NCBI RefSeq assembly: GCF_024159085.1
Contig: NZ_JAMZDE010000008.1
Location: 124,001-188,000, forward strand
Source of the DNA: Idiomarina rhizosphaerae
GTDB taxonomy: Bacteria > Pseudomonadota > Gammaproteobacteria > Enterobacterales > Alteromonadaceae
Length of the DNA stretch: 64,000 bases
Direction: 5' to 3'
Shown: piece by piece, positions 53,834 through 62,895 of the stretch
Position numbering within the stretch: position 1 is the first letter of the stretch
Layout: each line of letters opens with the position of its first letter
Program-made: the position numbers and the translations under genes
Notes under the pieces: model-generated
Told to the model about the DNA's origin: nothing
The model's database searches: none
Seen by the model: only the letters and a program-made list of their open reading frames with translations

Positions 53834-55750
53834 TTAATCAATTTTGCGAGTACGGACTTCGTCCTCTACACGAGTAATGAAGTCTTCTAACGGGAATTTG
53901 CCCAAGTCTTCACCACCACGTGTACGTACCGCAACCTCACCAGCTTCGACTTCTTTATCGCCGACAACCAGTAAATATGGAACACGTTTTAATGTGTGTT
54001 CACGGATTTTAAAGCCTATCTTCTCATTTCTCAAGTCGGCTGATGCACGAATTCCCTTTTCGTTCAGGGTTTTGACAACTTTTCGTACATAATCGCTTTG
54101 ATTATCCGTGATATTCATTAACACAACTTGCGTTGGCGACAACCACAACGGGAAGTGCCCTGCGTACTCTTCAATGAGAATACCCATGAAGCGTTCAAGT
54201 GACCCTAAAATAGCACGGTGAATCATAACTGGCGTGTGTCGCTCGTTATCTTCACCCACGTATGTGGCACCTAAACGTCCTGGCAACGCAAAATCGAGCT
54301 GTATTGTACCACATTGCCACGCTCTGCCCAGACAATCGAACAAAGTAAATTCTATTTTCGGGCCATAGAAGGCACCTTCACCCGGTAAATAAGAAAAATC
54401 AATGTCATTATTTTTCAAAGCCTGAGCTAGAGCAGTCTCCGAGCGATCCCATGTCGCATCGTCGCCTAAACGCTTTTCAGGGCGAGTTGAAAGTTTCACA
54501 TCGATGTTCTCAAAACCAAAGGTTTTGTAGGTTTCGTACACCATTTTGATGCAACCAGCGACTTCTTCCTGAACCTGCTGTTCGGTACAGAAAATGTGCG
54601 CATCATCTTGTGTGAAACCACGAACACGCATCAGACCATGCAAAGCACCTGAAGGTTCATTACGGTGACAACTTCCAAATTCCGCCATGCGTAACGGCAA
54701 ATCGCGGTATGACTTTAAGCCCTGATTAAAGATTTGAACATGGCCCGGGCAGTTCATCGGCTTAACGGCGTATTCCCGGTTTTCCGATGACGTAGTGAAC
54801 ATCAGTTCTGAGAATTTCTCCCAGTGACCTGATTTCTCCCACAGCACCCGGTCCATCATCATTGGACCTTTAACTTCCTGATACTCGTATTCGCGCATTT
54901 TTTCGCGAATGTAAGTTTCTAACTCACGGAAAATGGTCCAGCCATTATGGTGCCAGAACACCATGCCCGGCGCTTCTTCCTGCCAGTGGAATAAATCCTG
55001 GGCTTTAGCAATTTTACGGTGGTCACGCTTTTCCGCTTCTTCTAAACGCTGTAAATAGGCTTTTAACTGTTTCTTATCTGCCCAGGCCGTACCGTATATA
55101 CGCTGTAGCATTTTGTTATCAGAATCACCACGCCAGTAGGCACCGGCCATTTTCATGATTTTAAAATGCTGACAAAATTTCATGTTCGGTACGTGCGGAC
55201 CACGACACATGTCGATATATTCTTCGTGGTGATAGAGCCCCGGGGTGGCATCGGTTGGGATGTCTTCGTCCAGGATTTCTATTTTATAAGGTTCATGGCG
55301 TTCTACGAAAGTTTCACGGGCTTCTTTCCAGCTGGCTTTTTTCTTTATAACGGCATATTCCGTTTTAGCCAGTTCTTTCATCCGCTTTTCAATCTTCTCC
55401 AGATCTTCCTGAGTAAAGGTATGGTCAACATCGATGTCGTAGTAAAAACCGTTGTCGATGACCGGGCCTATTGCCATTTTTGCGTCTGGCCACATCTGCT
55501 TCACCGCGTGCCCCATTAAATGAGCACAAGAGTGACGAATAATGTGTACGCCGTCGTCATCTTTTGGTGTCACAATTTCAATGCGAGCGTCATGTTCAAT
55601 GAGTTCACAGGCATCAACCAGTTCACCGTCAATACGGCCAGCAACTGTTGCTTTCGCAAGGCCGGCACCGATATCGGCGGCAACTTCCATAATGCTTACA
55701 GGTTTATCGAATTCGCGTTGACTTCCGTCAGGGAGAGTAATTACAGGCAT
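53834..55750 (-). CDS. thrS: Threonine-tRNA ligase
   Basis: This 638-residue class II synthetase (E. coli 642) has a TGS domain (about 1-60), the editing domain with [13 protein letters not shown], then the catalytic core with [15 protein letters not shown] (zinc cysteine), [25 protein letters not shown] and [20 protein letters not shown], and the anticodon domain at the C-terminus. The ATG at 55750 has AAGGAAG upstream and begins [18 protein letters not shown]. The gene heads the operon with infC 19 bp downstream. E. coli ThrRS binds an operator in its own leader; that was not identified here. Confidence 0.97.
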   Translation of the reverse strand: MPVITLPDGSQREFDKPVSIMEVAADIGAGLAKATVAGRIDGELVDACELIEHDARIEIVTPKDDDGVHIIRHSCAHLMGHAVKQMWPDAKMAIGPVIDNGFYYDIDVDHTFTQEDLEKIEKRMKELAKTEYAVIKKKASWKEARETFVERHEPYKIEILDEDIPTDATPGLYHHEEYIDMCRGPHVPNMKFCQHFKIMKMAGAYWRGDSDNKMLQRIYGTAWADKKQLKAYLQRLEEAEKRDHRKIAKAQDLFHWQEEAPGMVFWHHNGWTIFRELETYIREKMREYEYQEVKGPMMMDRVLWEKSGHWEKFSELMFTTSSENREYAVKPMNCPGHVQIFNQGLKSYRDLPLRMAEFGSCHRNEPSGALHGLMRVRGFTQDDAHIFCTEQQVQEEVAGCIKMVYETYKTFGFENIDVKLSTRPEKRLGDDATWDRSETALAQALKNNDIDFSYLPGEGAFYGPKIEFTLFDCLGRAWQCGTIQLDFALPGRLGATYVGEDNERHTPVMIHRAILGSLERFMGILIEEYAGHFPLWLSPTQVVLMNITDNQSDYVRKVVKTLNEKGIRASADLRNEKIGFKIREHTLKRVPYLLVVGDKEVEAGEVAVRTRGGEDLGKFPLEDFITRVEDEVRTRKID

Positions 55751-55916
55751 GAAACTTCCTTTCCAACCAGTGGTGACACCTACCAAGTGCCACGTGCTCT
55801 ATTTTGGTTTTATCTGCTTTATAGAAAAAACCTACGAAATTTTTGCGTTCGGTACCATCGAACGCGAGACGCTACTATAATCGACCGCTTACATTTGAGC
55901 AACCGCCGAGCCTGTT

Positions 55917-56810
55917 TTGACATCAGACATTACCGGAGAATTAACCGGACAACTTGCCGCTTTATTAGCCGCTGGCTTCTGGGCGGTCGCCACCGTGTTG
56001 TACCATCGCGCCGGTAGCCACTTCTTGCCCTTACAAATGAACTTAGTTAAAGGCGTTGTTGCCACTCCCCTGCTTTTAACTATGAGTTTGTTGCTGGGCA
56101 ACTCGTTAGAGCTAAGCTCAGGCCTGTGGTTACTCGCCCTAAGCGGCATTATAGGTATAACCATTGGCGACAGTTGTCATTTTGCCGCGCTGCGGCGTTT
56201 AGGCCCCTGGCATGCTATGTTGCTGGAGTATATGGCACCACCACTGGCTGCGTTCATGGCCTGGGTGTTTTTAAATGACGGTTTATCCACCATTGAAATT
56301 ACCGGTGCAGTCATAACCTTAAGCGGTGTTCTGTGGGTCGTTACTGAAAAAGCCCCAGACAAACAGCCTGCGCTTTCCCTATCAGGTATATTCTTCGGCT
56401 GCGGCGCAGCACTCTGCCAGGCCACCGGTTTAGTCATGGCTTTTGCAGTGCTAATGCAATCCAGCGTAAACGCTATAGATGCGGCATTTGTGCGTCTTGC
56501 CGCCGGCTCTTTTTTACTCGCCATAATTGTCGGACTTTCAAAACGCGGCGCGTACAGCGCAATCATAAAACAAGTTCGTTCTATCAACCCATTGCCGTTA
56601 CTCGGCGCCATTGTATTCGGTACGTTCCTGGCTATTTGGTTACAGCAAATTTCTATCGCCAATATCAACCCGGGTCTTACCCAGACTTTGCTCTCCACCG
56701 CACCACTCTTTTTAATACCGATTTCTTTACTGAAAAAACAACGAATTACCCCGCGTTCTATAACCGGAGCCTTAATCTCATTGGGCGGAATCAGTATTTT
56801 ATTTCTATAG
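55917..56810 (+). CDS. EamA/DMT-family transporter
   Basis: This 297-residue integral membrane protein has ten hydrophobic helices in two EamA repeats (GQLAALLAAGFWAVATVLYH for the first, FGCGAALCQATGLVMAFAVL for the start of the second). It is a drug/metabolite exporter of unknown substrate. The start is a TTG at 55917: an in-frame stop lies 21 bases upstream and the first ATG would remove the first helix. No strong ribosome-binding site is visible, so the exact start is uncertain. It diverges from thrS. Confidence 0.8.
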   Translation: MTSDITGELTGQLAALLAAGFWAVATVLYHRAGSHFLPLQMNLVKGVVATPLLLTMSLLLGNSLELSSGLWLLALSGIIGITIGDSCHFAALRRLGPWHAMLLEYMAPPLAAFMAWVFLNDGLSTIEITGAVITLSGVLWVVTEKAPDKQPALSLSGIFFGCGAALCQATGLVMAFAVLMQSSVNAIDAAFVRLAAGSFLLAIIVGLSKRGAYSAIIKQVRSINPLPLLGAIVFGTFLAIWLQQISIANINPGLTQTLLSTAPLFLIPISLLKKQRITPRSITGALISLGGISILFL

Positions 56811-56843
56811 TTACAAGCAGGACTTTATAGGGATGAGTGAATT

Positions 56844-57053
56844 ATGAACGAAGAAAACTTACAAAGTGTGCCGGTGAAATGCCCGCACTGTGGGCACAAT
56901 ACCTTTTTAGATATTGATGCATCGGAGGGAAATCAGGATTATCAGGAAGAATGTGCTGCCTGCGGTGACCTCATTCATGTTCAGTTACAAGTTGATGAGG
57001 CCAATCAGCAGGCGCGAGTGAAGGTCGACGGGAACGATGAGCAGTTTTACTGA
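56844..57053 (+). CDS. CPXCG-motif cysteine-rich zinc-ribbon protein
   Basis: This 69-residue protein has two Cys-x-x-Cys knuckles, KCPHCGHNTFLDIDAS and EECAACGDLIHVQL, 25 residues apart, which form a single zinc ribbon. The architecture matches the small CPXCG family of unknown function, common in marine gammaproteobacteria. It is 33 bp after the EamA gene and overlaps the 3' end of the convergent riboflavin synthase gene by 7 bp. Confidence 0.85.
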   Translation: MNEENLQSVPVKCPHCGHNTFLDIDASEGNQDYQEECAACGDLIHVQLQVDEANQQARVKVDGNDEQFY

Positions 57054-57655
57054 CGTTTAGCCAGTACACGCTCAACCGTTTCAACAATAGTGATGGTTTG
57101 CTGATCAAGCTCAATATTCAAACTGTCGCCCACCTGCGTTGATTCTAAATTGGTCAAGCGCAAGGTTTCAGGAATTAAATGCAGACTAAAACAATTATCT
57201 TCTACCTGGCCTACCGTCAAGCTGGCACCGTTAACAGCAATAAAGCCTTTGGCAAACAAATATGGGGCGTATTGCTCTGGTAGTTCTATCCACATAGCAA
57301 CATTATTCTCAGAGGTATCAATTTTAGTCACTTTGCCCTGGCAGTGAATATGACCTGAAACTGCATGCCCGCCAATTTCATCGCCCACTTTAAGCGACCG
57401 TTCGAGATTAACCTTGTCGCCCTCACCTAACAAACCCAAATTCGTTAGCCTCAGGGTTTCATCAATAACGTCAAAGTGCGCTTGAGTATCGCTAAATTCG
57501 ACCACCGTTAAACAGCAACCATTTATCGCAATACTTGCACCAATAGCCAGGTTTTGTAGAAATTGGGGCTCAGTTTTAACAACCAGGTGTCGAAAAGATC
57601 CTTGGTCAGAGACTGAAAATATCGTAGCTTGGGTTTGAACAATACCGGTAAACAT
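57047..57655 (-). CDS. ribE: Riboflavin synthase alpha chain
   Basis: This 202-residue enzyme converts two lumazines to riboflavin plus a pyrimidinedione. It is two tandem lumazine-binding domains: MFTGIVQTQATIFSV, GASIAINGCCLTVVE and ETLRLTNLGLLGEGDKVNLE in the first; GGHAVSGHIHCQGKV, FIAVNGASLTVGQV and ETLRLTNLESTQVGDSLNIE in the second. The E. coli orthologue is named ribC (ribE by some authors). It is remote from other rib genes and 31 bp divergent from the DUF3080 gene. Confidence 0.95.
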   Translation of the reverse strand: MFTGIVQTQATIFSVSDQGSFRHLVVKTEPQFLQNLAIGASIAINGCCLTVVEFSDTQAHFDVIDETLRLTNLGLLGEGDKVNLERSLKVGDEIGGHAVSGHIHCQGKVTKIDTSENNVAMWIELPEQYAPYLFAKGFIAVNGASLTVGQVEDNCFSLHLIPETLRLTNLESTQVGDSLNIELDQQTITIVETVERVLAKRQ

Positions 57656-57686
57656 CGATAAGAACCTTGTTGCAAGGAATAATACA

Positions 57687-58721
57687 ATGAAGCGAAGTGT
57701 ACTGATTTTCCGCTCTTTTGGCTATGCGTTCGTCGCTTTAGGGTTATCCGCCTGTTCAGATGACCAGGGTCTAACGGAATACGCAGATGAACTGCATAAC
57801 CGTATCCAAAGTACACTCAAGCTCCCCGATAACTCAATAGAAGCCCCTAAACCTCAAATCCAGTATCCGGCCAAGCGCGCACTAACCCGAAATATTGAAC
57901 GAACAAGCATGGGGTTACTGGAAAGCCTCCGGCTTAATCATTGTCAATTAGGCCAGCTGATTGCTGAAAACAATAGCGCACTGGGAAGGCTAAAAGATGG
58001 ATTTAGTCGCTACCATGCTGACCTGACCATGATTCAGGCGCTGAAAGAATGCATTGAGCACCCTGAGTCAGCCGATGTTAAAGACAAATTGAAAGAAGCC
58101 TTGGCGCACAAGAAATCGCAACTGCAAAACAGCCTGGCGAATGCCTTTGCCCAAGAAGAAGGGTTGAGAAAAGCTCTGTCTGTAGGCAATAACTCTTTAC
58201 CCAAAATACATGTGACAGAGTACAACTACGCTGTAAATGCGCTGGAGCGCTTTACCCGCATATTAGAACGCTGGAACTACACAAAAGAAGCGGATGACCC
58301 GGATGAGCTAATAAAAATGCTCGGTCGTTTAGAGCGCAGTGACTACCTTCCTGACTTGTTCCGTACTATGTTGGATTACTCTTATAAACTGGAGAAAATG
58401 ACCGAACTGCTGCCTGAAATCCCCGAGTCAGCTTATTGTCAAAATGGAAAAGTGCCAGATGACGCAGTAGCACTAAAAGAAGCTTTTAACATCATCTATC
58501 TCGAAGAAATGCAAGGCGATATAGCAGAAATGATTGAACAACATCAGCGCTTACTGATGATTCTGGATAACCTGAAAGGTATAGCCCCTCAACCGGAGCT
58601 AAAAGCTTATATTGCAGAGCTCGGCTCGCTTAGTAAAAAACTCACCGATGCGTCAGTGTATTTTGTGCGCCCATGGCAAAAGTTCTACAGCGCCTGTGAC
58701 TTTACACCAGGGCTCGATTAG
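57687..58721 (+). CDS. DUF3080 family lipoprotein
   Basis: This is a 344-residue lipoprotein precursor with signal MKRSVLIFRSFGYAFVALG and lipobox LSAC, followed by Ser-Asp. An Asp after the cysteine region is at +3, so sorting is not decided by the +2 rule. The mature part is almost all alpha-helical (for example LMGRLERSDYLPDLFRTM-like and EEMQGDIAEMIEQHQRLLMI), fitting DUF3080, with a conserved LGQLIAENNSALGRL segment. The family is restricted to marine gammaproteobacteria and has no known role. AAGGAA precedes the start. Confidence 0.83.
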   Translation: MKRSVLIFRSFGYAFVALGLSACSDDQGLTEYADELHNRIQSTLKLPDNSIEAPKPQIQYPAKRALTRNIERTSMGLLESLRLNHCQLGQLIAENNSALGRLKDGFSRYHADLTMIQALKECIEHPESADVKDKLKEALAHKKSQLQNSLANAFAQEEGLRKALSVGNNSLPKIHVTEYNYAVNALERFTRILERWNYTKEADDPDELIKMLGRLERSDYLPDLFRTMLDYSYKLEKMTELLPEIPESAYCQNGKVPDDAVALKEAFNIIYLEEMQGDIAEMIEQHQRLLMILDNLKGIAPQPELKAYIAELGSLSKKLTDASVYFVRPWQKFYSACDFTPGLD

Positions 58722-58729
58722 CATCTAGC

Positions 58730-58993
58730 TTACAGATGCCAGTATTTAGTTAGGCCTGGGTGTGGCTTACCTTGCTCTGTTTGGTGAATTTCATTGATAA
58801 CGTACCGTAAACCAATAAAGACCCAAAGCCAGAACGCAGCGTGTAAAGCCCCCGCCATAACGACAATGACGGATGAGCGCATCAAAATATCGACATGTAA
58901 TATATTAAAAGCAAGCTGTGCAATAATGCCGACGATAGTCGCCAAAAAAAGAAGCCCTGCAACGGCACGTATTACTCGTAAAAAAGTAAACAT
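58730..58993 (-). CDS. Small two-helix membrane protein, unknown function
   Basis: This 87-residue protein has a hydrophobic helix at about 8-30 (RAVAGLLFLATIVGIIAQLA) and a second at about 40-66 (SSVIVVMAGALHAAFWLWVF), with a polar C-terminus (HQTEQGKPHPGLTKYWHL). GAGGTGG lies 4-5 bases before the ATG, a strong site. I do not recognise the family. It stands alone between the DUF3080 gene (convergent, 8 bp apart) and tRNA-Val. Confidence 0.7.
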   Translation of the reverse strand: MFTFLRVIRAVAGLLFLATIVGIIAQLAFNILHVDILMRSSVIVVMAGALHAAFWLWVFIGLRYVINEIHQTEQGKPHPGLTKYWHL

Positions 58994-59126
58994 TTAACCA
59001 CCTCTTTTTCGTCAGTAAAAACTGAGTATAGTGAACATTTTAGCAAAGGCCCTCTTAAGAAAGTAAGCATAGCCATTCAAAGCTGAATAGAATTTCGACA
59101 AACAAATGCATTTAGTAAAAAATCGC

Positions 59127-59155
59127 TTGCACCTGTGAGCGCAAATCACTAATAT
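59127..59155 (+). promoter_or_regulatory. Promoter of tRNA-Val with GC-rich discriminator
   Basis: TTGCAC (59127-59132) and TAATAT (59150-59155) are 17 bp apart, followed by a GC-rich discriminator (ACCGCCCG) typical of stable-RNA genes under stringent control. Transcription would begin about 25 bp before the mature tRNA. Confidence 0.7.
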
Positions 59156-59188
59156 ACCGCCCGTCGTTAACGACATTCCCCATAAAGT

Positions 59189-59265
<77 letters not shown>

Positions 59266-59521
59266 TTCTAAGTATCCGGTTTACCCCATAGAAAAATAGC
59301 TTTACTCGGTTAATTGAAATACCCCCAAGTTTTATTCATTTACTTTGAATTTGATGGAAGCACAACGGTTAAAGCCTGGACGGGTTCTGTTTGATGGTTT
59401 TCTTAATGGAGATGAAACATTTATTGAAGTTTACTAGCGCGGGCTTTAAGAAGGTAAGGAAAGCTTTTAAAGTAAATTGCCGCCCGTCTATAACAACAGG
59501 CGGCGGGCTTAACTGGATTGC
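59266..59521. other. Gene-poor stretch between tRNA-Val and the outer-membrane barrel gene
   Basis: No convincing gene. A 27-codon frame (59354-59437, MEAQRLKPGRVLFDGFLN...) has no good ribosome-binding site and may be chance or the remains of a decayed gene. A GC-rich inverted repeat (GCCGCC at 59479-59484 with GGCGGC at 59499-59504, or GCCCG with CGGGC at 59482/59504) lies just past the barrel gene's stop and may terminate it, although the T-rich tail is weak. Confidence 0.4.
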
Positions 59522-60091
59522 TTAGAAGTGCCAAGCAGCGCCAAGGAAGTAGCCATCGCGGTTATCACTATCAAAGCTATCAGCGTAAGTTGCACTTAAG
59601 CTGAATTGGCTATTGATGTACCAACGAGCAGCCAATTCAAATTGTTGGTCATCATCATCAATATCGATGTGACGTACCAGACCTGAGAACTCAACTGCTG
59701 GGGTTAAACGATAAACACCACCAATTTGCACTGCGTAGCCAGTATCGTCATCGCCATATGACTGGCCATTCACGTCAAAATCAACATCCATGTAAGCAAG
59801 GTTCACATCAGCAAAGCCAGTGAATTTTTCGCTAAACTCGTGTTTGTAACCAACACCAGCCAAAACTTCATCCATATCCAGACTGCTTACGCTAGTGTGA
59901 GCGTAATCTGCAGTGAAATAGATAGATTCACTCAGCATGACACGACCATCAAGGCCAAAACCATCGACATCATCGCCATAGTCGATAAAACGCGCTTCTA
60001 CGCGATCAAAGTCAGAACCCTGGTCTGCTGCTAAAGTTGCACCACTGAATAACGCGGCGCCGATAAGTGTAGCTAATACTGCTTTTTTCAT
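59522..60091 (-). CDS. Small outer-membrane beta-barrel protein
   Basis: This 189-residue precursor has a signal peptide (MKKAVLATLIGAALFSGATL, ending AA). The mature part is made of alternating strands with acidic turns, such as FTADYAHTSVSSLDMDEVLA, KHEFSEKFTGFADVNLAYMD and YAVQIGGVYRLTPAVEF, and it ends with Trp-His-Phe, the terminal aromatic of outer-membrane barrels. About eight strands are expected, like OmpA/OmpX-type or Ail/OmpW-like porins. Asp-rich loops are unusual and may reflect marine, high-salt life. Ligand or role is unknown. Confidence 0.83.
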   Translation of the reverse strand: MKKAVLATLIGAALFSGATLAADQGSDFDRVEARFIDYGDDVDGFGLDGRVMLSESIYFTADYAHTSVSSLDMDEVLAGVGYKHEFSEKFTGFADVNLAYMDVDFDVNGQSYGDDDTGYAVQIGGVYRLTPAVEFSGLVRHIDIDDDDQQFELAARWYINSQFSLSATYADSFDSDNRDGYFLGAAWHF

Positions 60092-60413
60092 TCTTTAATA
60101 CTCCGTTATGTCGTGCGTGTCCCGCACATACTACTTCCAAGCTGCCAGGCAGCACTGCTTCATTCAGCGAAGCAATGTATGTAATAATAACGAAATAAAC
60201 TTATATTTTTTGTTGTTTTTTAGTTGATTATCATATGATTAACGGCAGGTTACTACGACAAAAAGTAGAGAAGCATACAGACACAACTCCCCCTGAATCT
60301 CGAATAAGTGTGTGAGGCAGTTCAATACCTGGCACCATTTGAAAATCTCCTTCCGGTCTTCTAAATTGAATACTTTAGGCTCATTCAGCATTTCAACAGA
60401 AGTTGACCGAAGC
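60092..60413. promoter_or_regulatory. Divergent regulatory region between the barrel gene and an EamA gene
   Basis: This 322-bp region holds no gene I can support. On the barrel side (minus strand) the leader contains two small hairpins: GTGCG with CGCAC around 60114-60128, and GCTGCC/GGCAGC around 60141-60153. They are typical of stabilising 5' UTR structures of abundant outer-membrane protein mRNAs. A/T-rich DNA (60180-60240) is the likely promoter zone. A 35-codon minus-strand frame (60231-60338) with a good AAGGAG site may be a spurious or tiny gene. Confidence 0.4.
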
Positions 60414-61286
60414 ATGACGAATTCAGGCATCATACTGGTGGCGTCAGCGGCGCTTTTCTGGGGACTGTCCGGTGGAATAGCCGGCATTCTCATCAACGAC
60501 GATTGGAATGCCGTTCTAGTATCTTTTTGCCGGGGTGCTGTCGGGCTTATATTTGTGCTGATGTGGTTGATTTTAAGACCTCGCAATAGTGGGCTCACTA
60601 ACGGTAAGTTATGGTTGTGGTCTATCATCGCCGGGCTTGGAGTCTCCGGAAATTTCGCTTTTTATTTCTTCAGTATTTCTGAAAGTAGCGTTGCCGTTGC
60701 AGCGACACTCATGTATTGCGCGCCCATATTTGTTTACCTAATTTCTTTCGCCATTAAAATTGAACGTCCGACACTAACCAAATGTGCCGCAATACTACTG
60801 GTAATGGTTGGTGTCGTATTACTCACCCGCGTGTATCAAATTGACAGCGGTGGTATTACTTATATAGGCGTCATAGCCGGGCTTCTCTCGGGTATGTCAT
60901 TGGCACTTTTTATTTTTGGTTTTAAATACGCAGCCAGGCAAGGCAGTCCTCAGGCCGTTCTTGCAATCGCGTTTTCTACCCTGACAGTGGTTCTGGGCAC
61001 CTTAATCGATATTGAGGAAGCAGGCAGAGTCGTCAACTCCGTGGACTGGCCGCTCTTTGCTATTCTCGGAGTACTGGGTGGCGGTGCATCCTTTATTCTT
61101 TATATTATTGGGCTGAGAAGAACATTGCCAGCGCTGGCCTCTATAGTGGCGACAATAGAGCCCGTTACGGCAGCACTATTCGGCGTCATTATTTTAGGTG
61201 AGGTGCTGGCTTACACGCAGGTACTCGGAATGCTGATAATACTGGCTACGGTAACTGCTCTGGGCGTTTATTCCAGCAAACAGTGA
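60414..61286 (+). CDS. EamA/DMT-family transporter
   Basis: This 290-residue membrane protein has ten helices in two EamA halves. It begins MTNSGIILVASAALFWGLSG and includes FCRGAVGLIFVLMWLIL, AATLMYCAPIFVYLISFAIK and in the second half ALASIVATIEPVTAALFGVI, the family's strongest signature. The ATG at 60414 matches the usual N-terminus close to helix 1; a longer frame starting 60312 is not supported. It is unrelated in detail to the EamA gene at 55917. Substrate unknown. Confidence 0.87.
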   Translation: MTNSGIILVASAALFWGLSGGIAGILINDDWNAVLVSFCRGAVGLIFVLMWLILRPRNSGLTNGKLWLWSIIAGLGVSGNFAFYFFSISESSVAVAATLMYCAPIFVYLISFAIKIERPTLTKCAAILLVMVGVVLLTRVYQIDSGGITYIGVIAGLLSGMSLALFIFGFKYAARQGSPQAVLAIAFSTLTVVLGTLIDIEEAGRVVNSVDWPLFAILGVLGGGASFILYIIGLRRTLPALASIVATIEPVTAALFGVIILGEVLAYTQVLGMLIILATVTALGVYSSKQ

Positions 61287-61373
61287 AGCTTTTGCTCAGA
61301 TTACCTCAGCATATTTGTCCAGAACCCTGTTACAATAACCACAGAAACCTGACACAGAAAGTGGCCCCCTTTA

Positions 61374-62798
61374 ATGCCTATAAATACGCCTGAAAATATC
61401 TCGGATAACACTCCTGAGAATTCACCTGAACTCCTTCATTTTAATCAACTGAACCTGCCGTCGGCGTTACTGACACGGCTTGATGAAATTGGTTACCAAC
61501 AAATGACACCGGTGCAGTCCTTAAGCTTGCCGGTCATTTTAAATAACACCGACGCCGTTGTTCGCGCAGATACCGGATCTGGAAAAACCACCGCTTTTGC
61601 GCTGACTTTGTTGGCAAAGCTGGAGGCAAAAAGCTTTTCGCCACAGGCGTTGGTATTGTGCCCTACTCGTGAACTCGCTCATCAGGTTGCTGACGAGGTT
61701 CGTAAGCTGGCTAAATCAATGCTTAATATAAAAATACTGACCTTGTGCGGTGGCGAACCATCGCGTATTCAGACCAACTCGCTTGAGCATGGCGCTCATG
61801 TATTGGTTGGTACGCCAGGGCGGGTACTTGATCATCTTGAGCAACGCAATGTCGATTTGTCCATGTTGACGACTCTGGTTCTTGATGAAGCCGACCGAAT
61901 GTTAGAAATGGGGTTTCAGGACAGCCTGAGTGCTATCGTTAAGCACATTCCAAAAACACGACAGACATTATTATTCAGTGCCACCTACCCTAAAAATATC
62001 GCCGCGTTAGCAGAACAGGTGACAACTAAAGCAAGAAATATTGAGGCCATTCAAGAGCAGGCAAAGCCACAAATCGAACAGCTCTTTTATGCCATGAATA
62101 ATGAAGACAGCGCACAGCTGGTAATGAATTTACTGGGCGATCATCAACCCGAAAACTGCCTGGTTTTCTGCAACACTAAAAACGAAGTAAAAGACATTTT
62201 TAATACACTTCGGGCCAATAAGTTCAGCGTGTTGGCTCTGCATGGTGAGCTTGAGCAAAAAGATCGCGATCAGGCAATTATACAGTTTAGTAATGGCAGT
62301 GCCCGGGTGCTTGTTGCGACCGACGTAGCCTCCCGCGGCTTAGATATCGCCGAACTTGATTTAGTGATTAGCGTTAATATGGCTCATGATTTAGACACTC
62401 ATACACACCGCATAGGTCGTACTGGCCGCGCAGGTAAAAAAGGCGTCGCAATAACCCTAATTGCCGAAAAAGACGATTATAAAATGCGCTTGCTTGAGGA
62501 TACTTTTGCGGAACCTATTCATGTACAGCCTGCGCCAGCGCTGTCTAACAACACACCGTTGAAAGCTAATATGTCCACCATACAAGTCAGTGGTGGGAAA
62601 AAGGACAAGTTGAGACCGGGTGACATTGTTGGCGCGCTAACGAAGGATAACGTTTTAAGTGCTGACGACATTGGAAAAATAAAGCTGGAAAGTACCTTTG
62701 GTTTTGTTGCCGTAAACTCCCGTTTGGCTAAGCACGCTTTAGGGCTTATCAATAATAATAAAATAAAAGGTAAGAAGTTTCGGGCGAAAGTACTTTAA
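61374..62798 (+). CDS. dbpA: ATP-dependent RNA helicase DbpA
   Basis: This 474-residue DEAD-box helicase has YQQMTPVQSLSLPVI (Q motif), ADTGSGKTTAF (motif I), PTRELAHQ, GTPGRVLDH, LDEADRMLEMGF (motif II), FSATYP (III) and HRIGRTGRAG (VI). The C-terminal domain KKDKLRPGDIVGALTKDN to IKGKKFRAKVL is the DbpA RRM that binds hairpin 92 of 23S rRNA, so a role in 50S subunit assembly follows. The N-terminus carries a short near-repeat (NTPENIS/NTPENSP) not found in E. coli DbpA; a slightly later start is possible. The site before the ATG is weak. Confidence 0.93.
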   Translation: MPINTPENISDNTPENSPELLHFNQLNLPSALLTRLDEIGYQQMTPVQSLSLPVILNNTDAVVRADTGSGKTTAFALTLLAKLEAKSFSPQALVLCPTRELAHQVADEVRKLAKSMLNIKILTLCGGEPSRIQTNSLEHGAHVLVGTPGRVLDHLEQRNVDLSMLTTLVLDEADRMLEMGFQDSLSAIVKHIPKTRQTLLFSATYPKNIAALAEQVTTKARNIEAIQEQAKPQIEQLFYAMNNEDSAQLVMNLLGDHQPENCLVFCNTKNEVKDIFNTLRANKFSVLALHGELEQKDRDQAIIQFSNGSARVLVATDVASRGLDIAELDLVISVNMAHDLDTHTHRIGRTGRAGKKGVAITLIAEKDDYKMRLLEDTFAEPIHVQPAPALSNNTPLKANMSTIQVSGGKKDKLRPGDIVGALTKDNVLSADDIGKIKLESTFGFVAVNSRLAKHALGLINNNKIKGKKFRAKVL

Positions 62799-62835
62799 TT
62801 CGCGGTGCCTCAGCCTGCTCTCTTAAATGACAATG

Positions 62836-62881
62836 TAAAAAGCGGTGATACTCTCTTTTTTATGAAGAGAATACCACCGCT
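62836..62881 (-). terminator. Terminator of katG
   Basis: AGCGGTG (62841-62847) pairs with CACCGCT (62875-62881), and inner CTCTCTT pairs with AAGAGA with small bulges. On the minus strand the stem is followed by TTTTTACATTG. It ends katG about 15 bp past its stop; the plus side has no T-run, so dbpA may not be stopped strongly. Confidence 0.78.
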
Positions 62882-62895
62882 CACACGCTTAGATA

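Noticed and set aside
60239-60628. A 129-codon minus-strand frame across the EamA gene start, with a plausible last third
   Set aside because: It overlaps the certain EamA gene over most of its length, and I see no family match; only the last 50 codons lie outside and may be chance.
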